Source: Clitoria ternatea (lineage: Eukaryota > Streptophyta > Magnoliopsida > Fabales > Fabaceae). Taken from it: 64,000 nucleotides of DNA. The notes below the pieces were generated by a model. That model was not told the DNA's origin, searched no databases, and worked only from the letters and a program-made list of their open reading frames with translations. Shown one piece after another: positions 34,852 to 46,757 of the stretch (its first letter is position 1; every line of letters begins with the position of its first letter). The DNA is taken from positions 186,442,501 through 186,506,500 of the forward strand of contig CM075669.1 in NCBI GenBank assembly GCA_037962975.1, in the 5' to 3' direction. A program made the position numbers and the translations under genes.

Positions 34852-36070
34852 TGTCACACCCCAGTTTTCTGGACCTGATGAAATCAAGATAATAATTAAT
34901 AAAAATACGAGTAAATTTTTTGCATTCGAAATAGTTTCTAAACACTCCAACGATTACATCAAGATCTGAATCATAGAAATCGAAGAGTGAGATTTACTAA
35001 AATATAACTGGATCGACATCTAAAATTGCCCACAACGGTATACAAAATATAGAGTTTACAGCGGAAGAATAATGTGTATACTGGGCATACGCCTAGTCTC
35101 ATATATGACGATATGAGAAAAGGCTCGGCAAAGCATACGACTACCTAACATAGACCTATTATATCATAACCCATTTATTCACTCACAACATACACATGCA
35201 TTGCCTAAGATATAAATATATATACATATATATCCGGGGTCATGCCACAACTATCACTACTGTCCATATTTCATAATTGATACATTTATTCACCTAGTGG
35301 CATTAATCCAACATCACCATCATCAATGTAAATTATTCAAGTTGAATTCCTCGAGTACTCATCAAATCATCACTTACATGCTAAACATATATTCACCATT
35401 CATAAATACAAAAGATTATGTTATACATATCCAAATCACTAAATCATCAATATCATTATACACAATTTATTCATTACATCAAAATTCACAATTGATACCG
35501 GCCAAGGCACTTCTAATACCACTATTTACCTTCGCCAAAAGCTTCAATTTAAATCTCATCTCATCCCATGACAACCCTGCATCATAATGCTAAAAAGGAG
35601 ACCGCATGGGAGAGTGAGTTATACATTCAAAATGATGAATATAAAATAATGTGATTAAGTGTACATGCATTCATTCATCATGTGTGCTTTGTAAATAAAT
35701 CATCAATTTATTTAATAACCATCATCAAGATATCATATTAGGCATACAAGCCTCATTGCCCACAATTCATGTCAAGCACAAGCACAAGCATATACACATT
35801 CACATAGCCCTACATCATTATGGGCATTCATAATTTACATCATTAAACCATTTAAATCTTTAATCAATTAACACTCTCTCAAGAGGTTCTCATCTTATTT
35901 TGGTCATCTTCATCTCAAATGCCATGTATCTATGGCTAATGCATATGTTAACTGTTTAATGCATATGCAATGGATGCATTTTTTACCATCAGGTGGTCGC
36001 AACCACCATACCATTCATTTCACAAATCTACATATCAATTGTCATCATGTCGGTTTCCCGCCTCACAAGG

Positions 36071-36246
36071 GGTACTCCCTTCATGGAACCCTACAAGGTT
36101 ATTCATTTCATAATTATTATATCATCATCACGTCAGGTACTCCCTTCGTGGAACCCCGCAAGGTTATTCATATCACATATATCATCATGTCGGTTTCTCG
36201 CTTCGCAAGGGGTACTCCCTTCATGGAACCCCGCAAGGTTATTCAT
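36071..36246. repeat. three-copy tandem repeat in solo LTR G
   Basis: A 36-base block beginning GGTACTCCCTTC occurs at 36071-36106, 36136-36171 and 36211-36246 with few changes. Period 65-75 bases. Frames read through it are by-products. Confidence 0.9.
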
Positions 36247-37104
36247 TGTGATCGCAACCACATAATATCAATGCTATGCCATGCCATGAATGCAACAATG
36301 CGATGATGCATATGCCAATCTTAACCTCGCAAGGATATCTCACCCTCTCACATAGGGATATATTTCAATTTTACATTTTCAATCAATAACATACAATTAT
36401 TTACAAAGCCCCTCAAGGAATTTTATTCACATGCTTGGCATTACATCTCAACATATCTCATATATATTTCATATCATACAAGTAAGTCTATACTTGCAAT
36501 CAACCGCAATGGCATTACAACATCACATAATATTCATCAATATTACCATACTTTCATTTAGTGGGTTTTCATCTCATTATTCATCACCATTGTCTCATAT
36601 ATTTATATATATGTATACATGTTTGTGTGGCGTTCACAATATTTCCATTATCATATTTCAAACCATACTAACAAGATCATACATGTATCACTCACAACAA
36701 CATTCAACCATTAGTTGATAATAACAATCACCCTTTGTGCAAGGAAGTGATCAACCTCATCATTTATCATCATTCCATACTAATGTCATTCTCAATTATT
36801 CGGTTCATAACACATGTTATATCATTTTACCAATTCTCTTATTGGTTTCATAATTACCTTAGGGTGTATCTCATAACCGCATCATTAAACCCTCATTATC
36901 ATTCCTTCATACCCCACTCTTGGTGGTGAATATATCATAAATAATTCATCCCCAAATGTATTAATTAGTTCCCAATTCCCATCGTGTCATGCCGTCATTA
37001 AATACCCCTTATACATTACCTTGAACATCTCATAATATAAGGGAATGGGGCTTAACATCAAAAATTAAGAGAATAAATGAAATTCCAAGTTTTTGGGGGT
37101 ATCT

Positions 37105-37675
37105 CGCTCAAGCGAGATTCACCTTTGCTTGAGCGAGATGGGAATGATTCGCTTGGGCGCCCCCAATTTTCCTGAGCGAGAAGGGTTTTCAGCATCAGAC
37201 CCCAATCTCACTGGAGCGAGCCACTCTCGCTTGTGTGAGATCCCACCAGCGTGCATCTCAGGCTTGCTCGCTCAAGCGAGGCTTCCCAAGGCCAACACTC
37301 ACTCGAGCGAAAATGCCCCAGTATCTAGGTCATGCTTATATCGCTTGGGCGAGGCACACCAACATCAGTTACTCGCTTGAGCGAGTGGAGTCGCTTGAGC
37401 GAAAAACGTCCAGTACCTCATCAAGGCTGCCTCGCTTAAGCGAGATCCAGCTTACCACGTTATTCGCTTAAGTGAATTTCACTCAGAATCATTTCTTCTC
37501 TCGCTCGCTCAAGCGCGGCCACACCCGCTTGAGCAAGATTCATCTAGTATCTCTCCCACTCATCCCACACACGTCTCGCTTGAGCGAGACACTCACTCGC
37601 TCGAGCGAGTTTAGGCCAGAGGCCATAACACTGATTCAAGGGATTCTCACTTGAGCGAGATTACTAGTTCAAGTG
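37105..37675. repeat. array of 19 CGCTTGAGCG-like near-palindromes in solo LTR G
   Basis: Copy starts: 37105, 37126, 37150, 37169, 37209, 37228, 37269, 37300, 37342, 37374, 37392, 37433, 37465, 37506, 37526, 37577, 37598, 37648, 37666. Spacings: 21, 24, 19, 40, 19, 41, 31, 42, 32, 18, 41, 32, 41, 20, 51, 21, 50, 18. The core is TCGCTTGAGCGA or its complement TCGCTCAAGCGA. The DNA between copies is mostly unrelated, so the spacing is kept while the spacers are not. Confidence 0.92.
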
Positions 37676-37849
37676 CAGAAACGTAAGAATTCAATAACCT
37701 TACATACCAAAACCCATACAAAACCAAATTGGCCAAATTCAACATATCATATACCTCTTATTAAACATTTAAAACTTGTCTCGAACGTTCATACTCAATA
37801 ATTTGCATTCCAATTCATTAATCACATTAAAAATTAAACTTATCATCAT

Positions 37850-37852
<3 letters not shown>

Positions 37853-37887
<35 letters not shown>
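37853..37887. repeat. (AT)n microsatellite in solo LTR G
   Basis: Uninterrupted AT dinucleotides following CATCATCATAC. Confidence 0.93.
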
Positions 37888-37888
<1 letters not shown>

Positions 37889-39692
37889 CCATAACAATCA
37901 TCACATACTCTCATACACCATTCTCAATAATCAACAAATCGCCATTCACATTATTTCAATATCTACATGGCAAGGCAAGCATGAGTACTAATCACATACA
38001 ATAATCACTATCATTCTACTCATGCAATTTGAATGTAAACTCCTCTCCTACCTCAAGAGAAGAACTGCAATCCAAACACCTCGATCATTCTGCATCATCG
38101 TCCGGACACAATCTACATATTACATACATATGCATTCATACAATCAATAAACCATCTCAAGGCATTCTCGTAAATTCTAAATAATGAGGTACATTTTGTA
38201 AGGCTTGTGAACAAGTTCTAAACTTGTCAAAACACCAATTTATACCATTTTGTTAGGTTTCGGGAATTCCTTTCCCAAAACTAAGATTCTCTAGCTCTTA
38301 AAGGGCCAACTATACCCAATAACAATAACATCTCTTTCATCCCTCTTCTAAAATGTATTCCACATTGCCTCAATCATTCCAATGCCATTATTGTCACTTA
38401 AAGTTCATTATGAGCCATCTTGGCCCCTATCAATCTTCATCTATCAACATATCCCAAATGGTACATATTATGGTCTAAGATTTCATCAATCCACACTTCC
38501 AAGTCATTAATCCATCACAATCACTATGACCTTAATATTAACATTCATTCTTACACATTTCATAACAACACCCATTCATGAGTCTCATTCTCTAGGTTTT
38601 GCCATTTCTATCACTACCCAACAACACTTCGGTTAAATATCATTTATTCACTTTCAATTTAATCCTCAAACCAACATTACATGTCTTCCCAAAATTCTTA
38701 AGGCTAAGGTTTCATCAAAACCCAACCATCATTATTAATATTCATCAACCATCATCAATGGCTATTTTTCCTCATCAATATCACTCTCTAACATCAATAA
38801 ACACACATTTTACTTACATTTTACATTTCCCCAATTTCTAGGGTTAGGGTTTTATTAAAAATCCAACAACCATCATAAACAATCATCATCTTCCACCACC
38901 AAACACCACATTTTCGTGTACCCCCTACATCAACACAAAAACACATATTTATCATACCTCACCTTTAGGTTTTGCCTAAAAATGGTTCCTAATCCATAAC
39001 CCATACACATAGCCTTCTCAAAAATCATAATGACCCATAATCTAGGGCAAAAACTTAACAATATTTGTGAGAAACTTACCTTAACCCAATAAACACACTA
39101 GGTTCCCAAGAGGAGGGAGAAAGATAATGAAAATGGAGAGGAGGGAAGAGCTCCAAGTCAATACCACCTCCTTTATACGCCATAGGGCAAACGAAAGTGG
39201 GGAAGGGAAATGCACCAAACTCCTCTAGGTTTTTGAGGAGAGGAAGAAGATGAAAAAGAGAGTGGAGATATGAGAAGAAAATAGGAAAGTGTATTGCTAA
39301 GGGGAAGCCAAGACTAACGTGAAAGGAGAAGGGAGAGTAGGGCTTTTGGTTTTAAAATTTAACCCATCATTAAAATTTTATCATTTTACGACGTATAGGA
39401 TCTCCGTTCGGGCTCAAGACTAAATCCAAAAATTATTCCGAAAACATATTCAGATTCCCAATAATATTCTTAACAGCCCTGACCAACGGCATCTCTATCG
39501 GAGATACTTGGTCTGACACCTATACTTTAACCGGGTAAATTTTAACTCTTAAAACCTCAATAAATTGTAAATATCCATAATAAATCCCAATTTAATTATT
39601 TTGATATTTTTGGGACACTCATTAACCTATTTATAATTATTTAATATTTATTTATCATATTTAATCATTTTTATAAAATTCAGGATGTTACA

Positions 39693-40896
39693 TAAATAAT
39701 GGCCAATCCACTCATGCAAACTGCCAAGCCGAATTGGGAGACAAGTGGAATCATTGTTTGGGCATTATATAATTAAAAATATCTTAATCATGGCCCTTAA
39801 TCACGTGTTTAATTGAAGCTGAGTCAGGAACCTGATGCGTAGCGTTAGCCAGGCGTGTAGCGTTAGGACCCTTCCTCAGCCCTATAAATAGGCCACTTCC
39901 AAGACATTCAAGGCATCGCATTCCATTCTGAAATTCAAAGCTTTCTTCTTCTCTTTACTCAAATTTTGAGTGTTCTTTTATGAGTTTATAAGTCTAGAGT
40001 GGTTTCTAGATACTTGAGAGTGTTGTGTAGTATTGTGAGCTTTTATATCATGAAGTATTTCTACGTCTTTGTAATGTTAACCTCTGTAAGTGTTGTTTTT
40101 ACTTTTACCATGTGTAACTAAATTGTTTATATTGGGATTTGGTGAATCAATGTATTATATGATGTTGTGATTATGACTGCTGCATGTTTATGATTCAAGT
40201 TCCATGTTAGTATTTCAAATTTTTATTAGTATGAATGTCAAATGGGAGAATGATTTTCATGTGTATTGAAACTTGTTTTATTAAGTGTGAATGTCAAACG
40301 GAAGAATGATTATTCATGTTGTATTAAAATCCGTTTCAATGAAAGTAAAAGTTGAGATACCCTTAATATGCCAATTACTAGGAATAGAATTGGTGATTAT
40401 TGTTGTCATAAGGCCAGGACTTAATACAAGTTTTTACTGAGAAAGCTCACGAGGGATCAAACTTTACGGTGACTACTTAGAATTTATATCACAAGGGATC
40501 GTTATAATGACTTTAAGCTGCAATGACATGAACTTGATAATTAAATATGTATGTTTGTAATCATTTCATTATATTTTAGTGCGAGGATCCTAATTCCAAC
40601 ATAATTTGTCAATCTGTGTTTTTACTCAAAGTATCTGAATTATTCTGAATTACATCTCAACTTTCTAGATAGATTTTATCTTTACCATCTTTTTACCACA
40701 TGAACAAATCAACCATCAAATTCTGTGAATATTGTATAAACTATTTATAAAATATTCTTTTGTTAATAAGTTTTGATAAATTTACCATAGTAAATAGAAA
40801 TTACTGTGAATTATTAGAACTTTCAATCTCAGTGGAACGATATCTAAATTTGAAAACTACAAATGATTGGTGCGCTTGCCAATTAAAGACCTAACA
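39693..40896 (+). repeat. 3' LTR of element B, second piece
   Basis: Resumes at TAAATAATGG. It has the TATA box TATAAATA at 39883-39890 with motif copies just upstream, and the U5 end TTGGTGCGCTTGCC, shared in kind with Athila element J, then CTAACA. This is the only complete right half of this LTR. Confidence 0.88.
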
Positions 40897-41776
40897 GTAT
40901 TTCAGGGTCTAACACAGGCCTCCTTAACTCTCTCAGCCGGACTGCCAACAACGTAAAAGAGGCTAAAGAGTTAGCGTCTAAGCTGGAGCATCTCACTATC
41001 TCTACTGCTAAGGATAGGGCTAATCTTCAGATAGCTGAGGATAAGCTGAAGCAGGCTATGGAGCTGAGCGATGAGCGATTCTATGAGATATCCGCCCTGA
41101 AAGCAGCTGCCAAATCCTTTGAGGAAAAAACTCCAAACTTCAAACTTAAGTGAAGGATATCCTTCAACTCAAAGAGGAACTCAGGGCAGAGAAACAAAAG
41201 AACGTCCATCTTTCTGACGACCTGAAAGCAGCCGAGGTTGGGCGGGCCAAACAAGCTGAAGACTGGGCAGAGAGAGAAAAGTCCTTGCTTCAGCAGTTGG
41301 AGGAACTTAGGCAAAGAAGTACTGACATCGACACTCTTGCGGAAGAAAACCATAAATTGCAGGCCAGCCTTGCTGCGGCTAAGGCCAGGGCGAAAAAGGC
41401 TTTAGGCCTATCCAAGAAAATAGTATATCATTCCTTTGGCATAGAAATACGACAGATCTTCTATCACAACCCTGACGTGAGGCTTAACCCCTATGGTTTA
41501 GATCCATTTTGGGAGTTTCACGGAGGAAAACTTGTCGTGGTGAAGGACGGTTAGCACAAAGAACCTGGAAACACCTTGTACGAGCTCCCGCCCTTGCTTG
41601 AAGGACAGAGCAAGGAGCTCGGCCCGGCCCTTTTGAAGAAAATCAAAAAAGAGAAGATTAAGGCTCGGGACAGAGAAGATGATCTAGCTAAGGCCCAAGA
41701 AGATAAGGTCGAAGGAGCTGACAAGGAGAAGGTTGAAGGAGAGGAAAGTGAGGGAGGCTGTAATCCCGAAAACTAG
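40897..41776 (+). pseudogene. extra antisense gene of Tat element A/H, C-terminal coiled-coil part
   Basis: Continuation of the gene cut at 8133. A heptad-rich coiled coil (AKELASKLEHLTISTAKD, then LKEELRAEKQ and EKSLLQQLEELRQR) spans two frames, with a frameshift near 41150. It is followed by KKIVYHSFGIEIRQIF and a short conserved segment (NPYGLDPFWEFHGG), a stop near 41552, and a Lys/Glu-rich tail ending at TAG 41774-41776. This head-core-coil order is that of the full-length extra proteins near Tat elements. Splicing can no longer remove the 32.8 kb insert in any obvious way. Confidence 0.72.
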
Positions 41777-42419
41777 TCTCTAGCTTTCTTGAATTTTAGA
41801 CTTGTTACCACTGCTGTGTTCTGGGATCAGCTCCGACTTTGTAAACATTTGCTATTTCTCCTCAACATTTTCTTTTTAATAGGAGAAAGGCTTGCTGTTG
41901 CCAAGGCATATTCCTCAACCATTCTTGATTGGAAGTCACCTATTCAATAAGTTGGGATTCCCGCCATGTAAACCCATATCCCATGGAAGAATCGAATCAA
42001 CACTGACTATTTATTTAGCATCCCAAAGAGTGACGAGAAGACCACACTTTACATCTTTCTTTCAAAAAAGGAGAACGTGCTCACAGAAAAAAAAATGATG
42101 ACCTATCACCAGTCAAGACGAAGAAGATTACGAGGACGATGGGAACCTTGGTCTTATTCTTTCTACAGTTACCTCAAGGACGGGTTCATACCCGAGTATG
42201 CTACTCGTGGTCAGAATAGAGACTGGAGAGAACTTGCCTGATGATTTGTGATCTTGGGAAAAGTAATTTACAAAAGGCCATCTTCGGGGGACTCGCCCTT
42301 CCTCTAGAATAAAAATTGTCATAAAGTAGACATGGCAATCCTTTTTTTAGCCTTGTGCCTTTTTTTCGCTAGCCTAAAGAGTTAGGCTGTGCCGGGCTGT
42401 GCACTTCAGCCCTTCACAT

Positions 42420-42444
42420 CAAGGTGACAGGATTTGAACCTATG
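42420..42444 (-). pseudogene. tRNA 3' fragment, resembles plant mitochondrial tRNA-Pro
   Basis: The reverse complement contains CATAGGTTCAAATCCTGTCA followed by CCTTG, a T-arm plus acceptor strand very like mitochondrial trnP(UGG). The D-arm and anticodon arm are absent upstream, so it is a fragment. This suggests organelle DNA captured in the spacer, but the extent of such a piece is not visible. Confidence 0.4.
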
Positions 42445-43267
42445 GGTGACCTTATCCATTTGGTGAATTTAACACAGGTCACATTAAAAGAGAATAAAGG
42501 GCATTTAGCATAACTCCTTTGAGAACGAAATCCCAAATACAGATTGGGCAAACTCTACCCCATCTTCAACTTAAATTCCTGTCTTGAGGATAGGCAAGCA
42601 TGAGTTCAACAGAAGTCATTTCTCTGACACTGGCTGTTCTTTCTAGCTAAACTTGCTTTTTTTTGGCTTCTATCATCAAAGATAGGTGTGAGCTAAAGGC
42701 TTTTCTCGATAAACCCATCTCATATCTTCTCTACTATTTTGGCTGCTTTCTTTCATATAGGTGTAAGGTTCTAACTCAGAAAGAAAGTAAAGTATAGTCG
42801 TTCTCTCTTCCTGACCCTTCAGGGTACAAAACACAAGATTGATACATAGTAGGCTTACAGGGTATGATGGGTGGATTACTCTATTTATCCCAGGGGTTAG
42901 CAAAATCTAACCTTCTTGGAGACTAAAAAGATCGGACCTCTCTAAAGTAAACTTCTCATCTCTCGGCAACTTTAGCAAGGTTATAAGCTTCGAAACAAAC
43001 TTTAGAAGCAGTGATTGGATGTTTTACCTTTTAAGTTCTTCGTAAGAGGCCTTTTGACTTTAATTTATGATAGTCGTTAGCCGCTCTTCGAACTTAGGGT
43101 TAGAATGGAACGATATGGTCGTATCGTCTAAGGGCGTCTATCGTCAAATGTGTATCACTTTACATTTGTGTCAATAGCTGACATAATTAATGTCCTTCTC
43201 GTGGGGTTATGTCCTCTGCTTCAGAAATGAATAACTGAGACTATCCGCCTGGAAGTTTGTCCTTTGT

Positions 43268-43586
43268 GCCGTATTACAGAATGAGTAATTGGGATGATCT
43301 TTAATGGGGTTCGATATGGCCTTGAAAAAGGCCCAATCCTACAACCTATCGAACCGCTTTAGGAGTTACATCATCAATTACCGAATAGGTAATTGAGATC
43401 ATCCGTCCTAAGGGTGAGTTTTCATTGAGGTTCGGTATGGCCTTGAAGAAAGTCCAATCCTACAACCCAAGTCTTCGATGGGGTTTGATAGGGCCTTGAA
43501 AAAGGTCTAATCCTACAACCCATTTAGCCGCTTCAGGAATTACATTGTCAATTACAGAATAGGTAATTGAGATCATCCATCCTAAG
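43268..43586. repeat. short tandem repeats in the 3' spacer of A/H
   Basis: The units TATGGCCTTGAAAAAGG...CAATCCTACAACC (about 43315, 43435 and 43489) and CAATTACNGAATAGGTAATTGAGATCATCC (about 43375 and 43549) alternate with changes. This fits the known tendency of Tat/Ogre 3' regions to generate tandem repeats. Confidence 0.72.
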
Positions 43587-43719
43587 AGCTATCTTGCACA
43601 TCAATTGTAAAACTAAAATTCACAGACACAAGAGAAGTGAAAATATTGACAAATTTTCTTATTTAATTGAATGTGTACAAATGAAGCATAGCTAGGGTCA
43701 TGCCTTGTTAAAACCCAAT

Positions 43720-44683
43720 GGGAAAAAACTCAATTTAGGAAAAAGAGTACATGCCGTCTTACCCACTAGCTGTAATAAATGCGTAAATTCTGAGTATTCC
43801 ACTTATTACGGATGGGTGTGCCATCGAGGTTCTCCAGGCGGTATGAGCCTTTGCCAATCACCTCGAATACTCTTTAAAGGTCTTCCCATGTCGGAGCTAG
43901 CTTGCCTTGATGAGCGAACTTGTTACCCACACTGGCCTTTCTTAGCACGAGATCTATCACGTTGAATGTTCTGTGTTGGACGCGTTTATTGTACCGGAGG
44001 GCTGCCTTTGCTTTAATAGCGCAGTCTCTGACGAAGGCTTCTTCTCTAAGTTCTTGGAGAACATCAAACTCTGATGCCAGATTAGCATTGTTATTTTCCT
44101 CTGAAAAGTACTCCACCCTTGTCAACGTGGTCTATAGTTCCACCAGTATTATTGCCTCAACGCCATATGTGAGGCAGTATGGGGATTCGTTAGTCGAGGA
44201 GTGGGGCATGGTGTGATACATCCACAGGACATGGCATAGTTAGTCCGTCTAGCCACCCTTAGCGTCACCCAATTGTTGCTTAAGTCCCTTTATCACTTCT
44301 CTATTGGCCATTTCGGCTTAACTATTCGTATGCAGATGTTCAACAGATGAGAAAATATGGACTATCCCCAATCCCTTGAGCAGCTCAGTGAACTTCCTGT
44401 CAGTGAATTGGGTACCGTTGTCAGTAATGATCCGTGCTGGAACCCTGAATTATGCTATGATATTCTCATAGACAAAACGGTGCGTCCGGGCTGAGGTGAT
44501 GTGCACAATTAGCTCAGCTTCTATCCACTTTGTAAAATAATCTACCCCAACAATGAGGTACTTGATGCCCCCAGGCGCTGTCGAGAATGGGCCTAAGATG
44601 TGAAGACCCTATTGATGAAAGGGCCATGGCACAGTGGATGTGAAGAGCTCCTCAGCCGGTGTGTGATGAAGGTTGGAAAACCT
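43720..44683 (-). pseudogene. A/H integrase
   Basis: Minus strand, frameshifted with several stops. The catalytic core shows DYFTKWIEAE, then IITDNGTQF and the region of the Glu helix (NREVIKGLKQQLG). The C-terminal half (LREEAFVRDCAIKAKAALRY, then GKLAPTWEDL) ends with NLDGTPIRNK. The closest kind is Tat/Ogre Ty3/gypsy. Confidence 0.8.
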
Positions 44684-45606
44684 CTAACACGGATCACACT
44701 TCTTGACAAACTCCATGGAATCCTTCTTTATTATGGGCCACCAGTAGCGTGCTCTGAGAATCTTCCTCATCAAACTCCTATCGCTAACATGATATCCACA
44801 TTGCCCCTCATGCACCTCTTCCATAACCCCTTGTACCTCATTTTCATTCAAGCAACGGAAGTAAGGTACAGAAAATCCTCTTCGAATAAGCATACCATCC
44901 ACCATCGTAAAATAAGGCAGCTCCTCCTTTACTTTCCTCCTCTCTAACTCATCAGTGGGTAATTGTCCTTTGAAAAAGTATTGTATATAAGAAACTACCC
45001 ATGAATCCTCGTTGAAGACATGATACGTTATCACATTCAGCGATGAGGTTAGAGGGATGCTGGGTGACGTCAAAGTACTTTGGACCATGGTAGTAGTGCT
45101 CCTGGGCTGCTTCGTGCTTGCGAGTCTTGAGAGGATATCCGCCCTGGTGTTTTCTTCTCTGGGCACGTGCTTGAACTCCGATATTAAGAAACTTCCCCTC
45201 AGCTCATTCACACAATTCAAATATAACTGAAGCTGGGGCTCGCGGACTTGATAGTCACCCTGAATCTATGAAATCACCAGCTGTGAATCGTTATAAAGGT
45301 TACTTTAGAGGTGCCAATGTCGATTGCTTCTTTGAGTCTGACGAGACAAGCCTCATATTCGGCTTGGTTGTTGGAAGTTTTGAAATTGAATCGTAGGGAA
45401 ATCTCTAAATGCACACCATCATTACTCTCAACCACCACACCTGCACCACATCCCTTGCTGTTAGACGAGCGATCCACATAAACCGTCCAATGGGTATGAG
45501 GTACAGTTGGATCTGCCTCAGTTATCTCTACAACAAAATCTACTAGCACCTTGGTTGATGGCACCTCGAGACTCATAATACACATTAAACTCAAACTCAT
45601 ATACAA
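44684..45606 (-). pseudogene. A/H second (archaeal-type) RNase H and integrase zinc finger
   Basis: The minus-strand segment WTVYVDRSSNSKGCGAGVV, with SNNQAEYEACLVRLKEA, is the additional RNase H that distinguishes Tat/Ogre elements from other gypsy lineages. In it, the first catalytic Asp is retained (VYVD). After a break comes VPREENTRADILSRLAST, a linker, and the integrase finger (HEGQCGYHVSDRSLMRK, KKCDPC). Stops separate the parts. Confidence 0.83.
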
Positions 45607-45970
45607 AATCTGCTACCATTTAATCATTCTTATTGCAAGGTCCGACTTTCTCAATATAGACCGAAGCGGAAGATCCATCCTAACCACAACGGGATGTGCA
45701 TGGAAATACGGCCTTAAGTGACGAGAGGCCCAAACGACTGCGAGGGAGACTTTCTCAATCTTCTGATACAGACCCTCAGCTCCTTGTAGTGTTTTACTCA
45801 TAAAATAAACCGGCCTCTGTCCCTCCAGGGTCTCCTTAACTAGCGCTACCCCCACGGCTTCATCCAAAATTGCCAAATAGAGAATAAGCATCTCTCTGGG
45901 GTCAGGCTTCACCAAAATAGGAGGTTTGGGCAAAACCTCCTTCAGCTCCTGAAACGCTTACTCCTGCTCC
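45607..45970 (-). pseudogene. A/H end of RT with first RNase H, cut by element I
   Basis: The minus-strand frame contains PKPPILVKPDPREMLILYLA, GQRPVYFMSKTLQGAE, ASRHLRPYFHAHPVVV and DLPLRSILRK, the RNase H that follows RT in Tat elements. Reading upstream, the match stops exactly at 45970, where the LTR of element I begins with TG. The catalytic RT core is therefore beyond that insertion, outside the window. Confidence 0.85.
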
Positions 45971-46744
45971 TGTCCTAATAAGGACACACTAATAGAGGAC
46001 CCTCACACCATCCTAGAGAAAGGACTTGAAGCATACAAAGGTCCTCTCACAAGGGCCAAGACCAAAAAGGCCAAAGAGAGCATCCATCGGGCTTTATCTT
46101 CCTTTCTAGCTTTAAGTGGGCCCAAGCCCAATGAAGAATCCTGGAGGATCTATTCATACTTTACTTGTAATATACTTCTTAGTTAGATTTTCTAGGTTTA
46201 TAGGGTTTATTTAGGCCTTGCAAAGTCAATAGGGCCACTTTTGGGCCATGTACACTCACTTTGGGCCTAGGCATCATAGAGAGGCCCATGAGGGAGTCCC
46301 TTGGCCGAAATCCCTATGGCTCTATAAAAAGAGCTCTTCCTTTGTAAATTGACACACTTGAATGCCATTTGAGAATATTCATACTTTCAAAATGAGTTTT
46401 AGTGAGAGAAGCTCTCCCTTCTCTCTAGGTTAGAGTGAGCTCTAGTAAGCTCTCATCCAAGGGGTTTCCTCCCTCTTGGTGGTGAGTTCTAGGGAGTTAT
46501 CTCCCCTTAGAGTGGCCTCCCATTCACCTCCTTCATTCCTTCCTCCAATCTTCTCCTTTCTCCCTTCCATTTTCACCTTTCCTTCTCCTTCCTTCCTTTC
46601 AAATCCGTGTAGTTAAGTGTCTATTTCCTCCTTTTCCATTTTGGTTTTTCCAAGAGCAAAAGTTTCATCAAGTCTTGAAGAGGTTAGAAGAGGAAGAGAG
46701 CTCTAGATCCACCCTTCTTCAAGAAGATAGAAGAAGATCCTACA
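45971..46744 (+). repeat. 5' LTR of element I
   Basis: Starts TGTCCTAATAAGGACA, itself a near-palindrome, exactly where A/H pol stops. It ends near CCTACA before the primer site. TATA box TATAAAAA at 46323-46330, then a pyrimidine-rich R/U5. The right edge is uncertain by a few bases because the partner LTR is outside the window. Confidence 0.7.
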
Positions 46745-46749
46745 TCATT

Positions 46750-46757
46750 TGGTATCA
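46750..46757 (+). other. degenerate primer binding site of element I
   Basis: TGGTATCA followed by CTTGAGC instead of GAGC: the initiator-Met primer site with a small insertion or change. Confidence 0.55.

Larger units (their letters stand above)
34852..39692 (-). mobile_element. solo LTR G (4841 bp), relative of the E LTR, minus strand
   Basis: Begins TGTCACACCCC and ends GGATGTTACA. The flanks CAAAC (34847-34851) and TAAAT (39693-39697) and the empty site TAAAT in the other LTR of B (17797-17801) show a 5-base target duplication, so this is one insertion. No gag or pol is present: a solo LTR left by recombination. On the minus strand TATAAAGG at 39178-39171 is a plausible TATA box. At 4.8 kb it is very long for a plant LTR. 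It contains a triplicated 36-base block, an (AT)n run and the CGCTTGAGCG array. Confidence 0.87.
8134..40896 (+). mobile_element. Athila-like Ty3/gypsy element B, with nested C, D, E and G
   Basis: Outer limits are given by LTR sequence starting TATTATTCCTCAAATT at 8134 (TGTTAGTCCTCAAATT in the 3' copy at 34534) and ending CTAACA at 40896, so the undamaged ends are inverted repeats TGTTAG...CTAACA. The U5 end (TTGGTGCGCTTGCC), the polypurine tract AAGTTGGGGGTATT and the extra 3' ORF place it near Athila. What remains is most of the 5' LTR, an internal segment 30951-34533 and the whole 3' LTR. The right end of the 5' LTR, the primer site and all of gag-pol are missing, apparently through the deletion that also truncated D and E. 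Flanking bases (cagac and gtatt) do not form a convincing target duplication. Confidence 0.75.
41777..43719. other. spacer between the extra gene and pol of A/H
   Basis: The two genes converge on this 1.9 kb region. It holds broken short frames, a tRNA-like fragment (42420-42444) and a repeat block (43268-43586). No intact gene was recognised. Confidence 0.5.

Noticed and set aside
37093..37654. Frames rich in Ser-Leu-Glu-Arg through the CGCTTGAGCG array
   Set aside because: Translation of a repeated DNA motif; not a protein signal.
42420..42444. A functional tRNA gene
   Set aside because: Only the T-arm and acceptor side are present; there is no anticodon arm.
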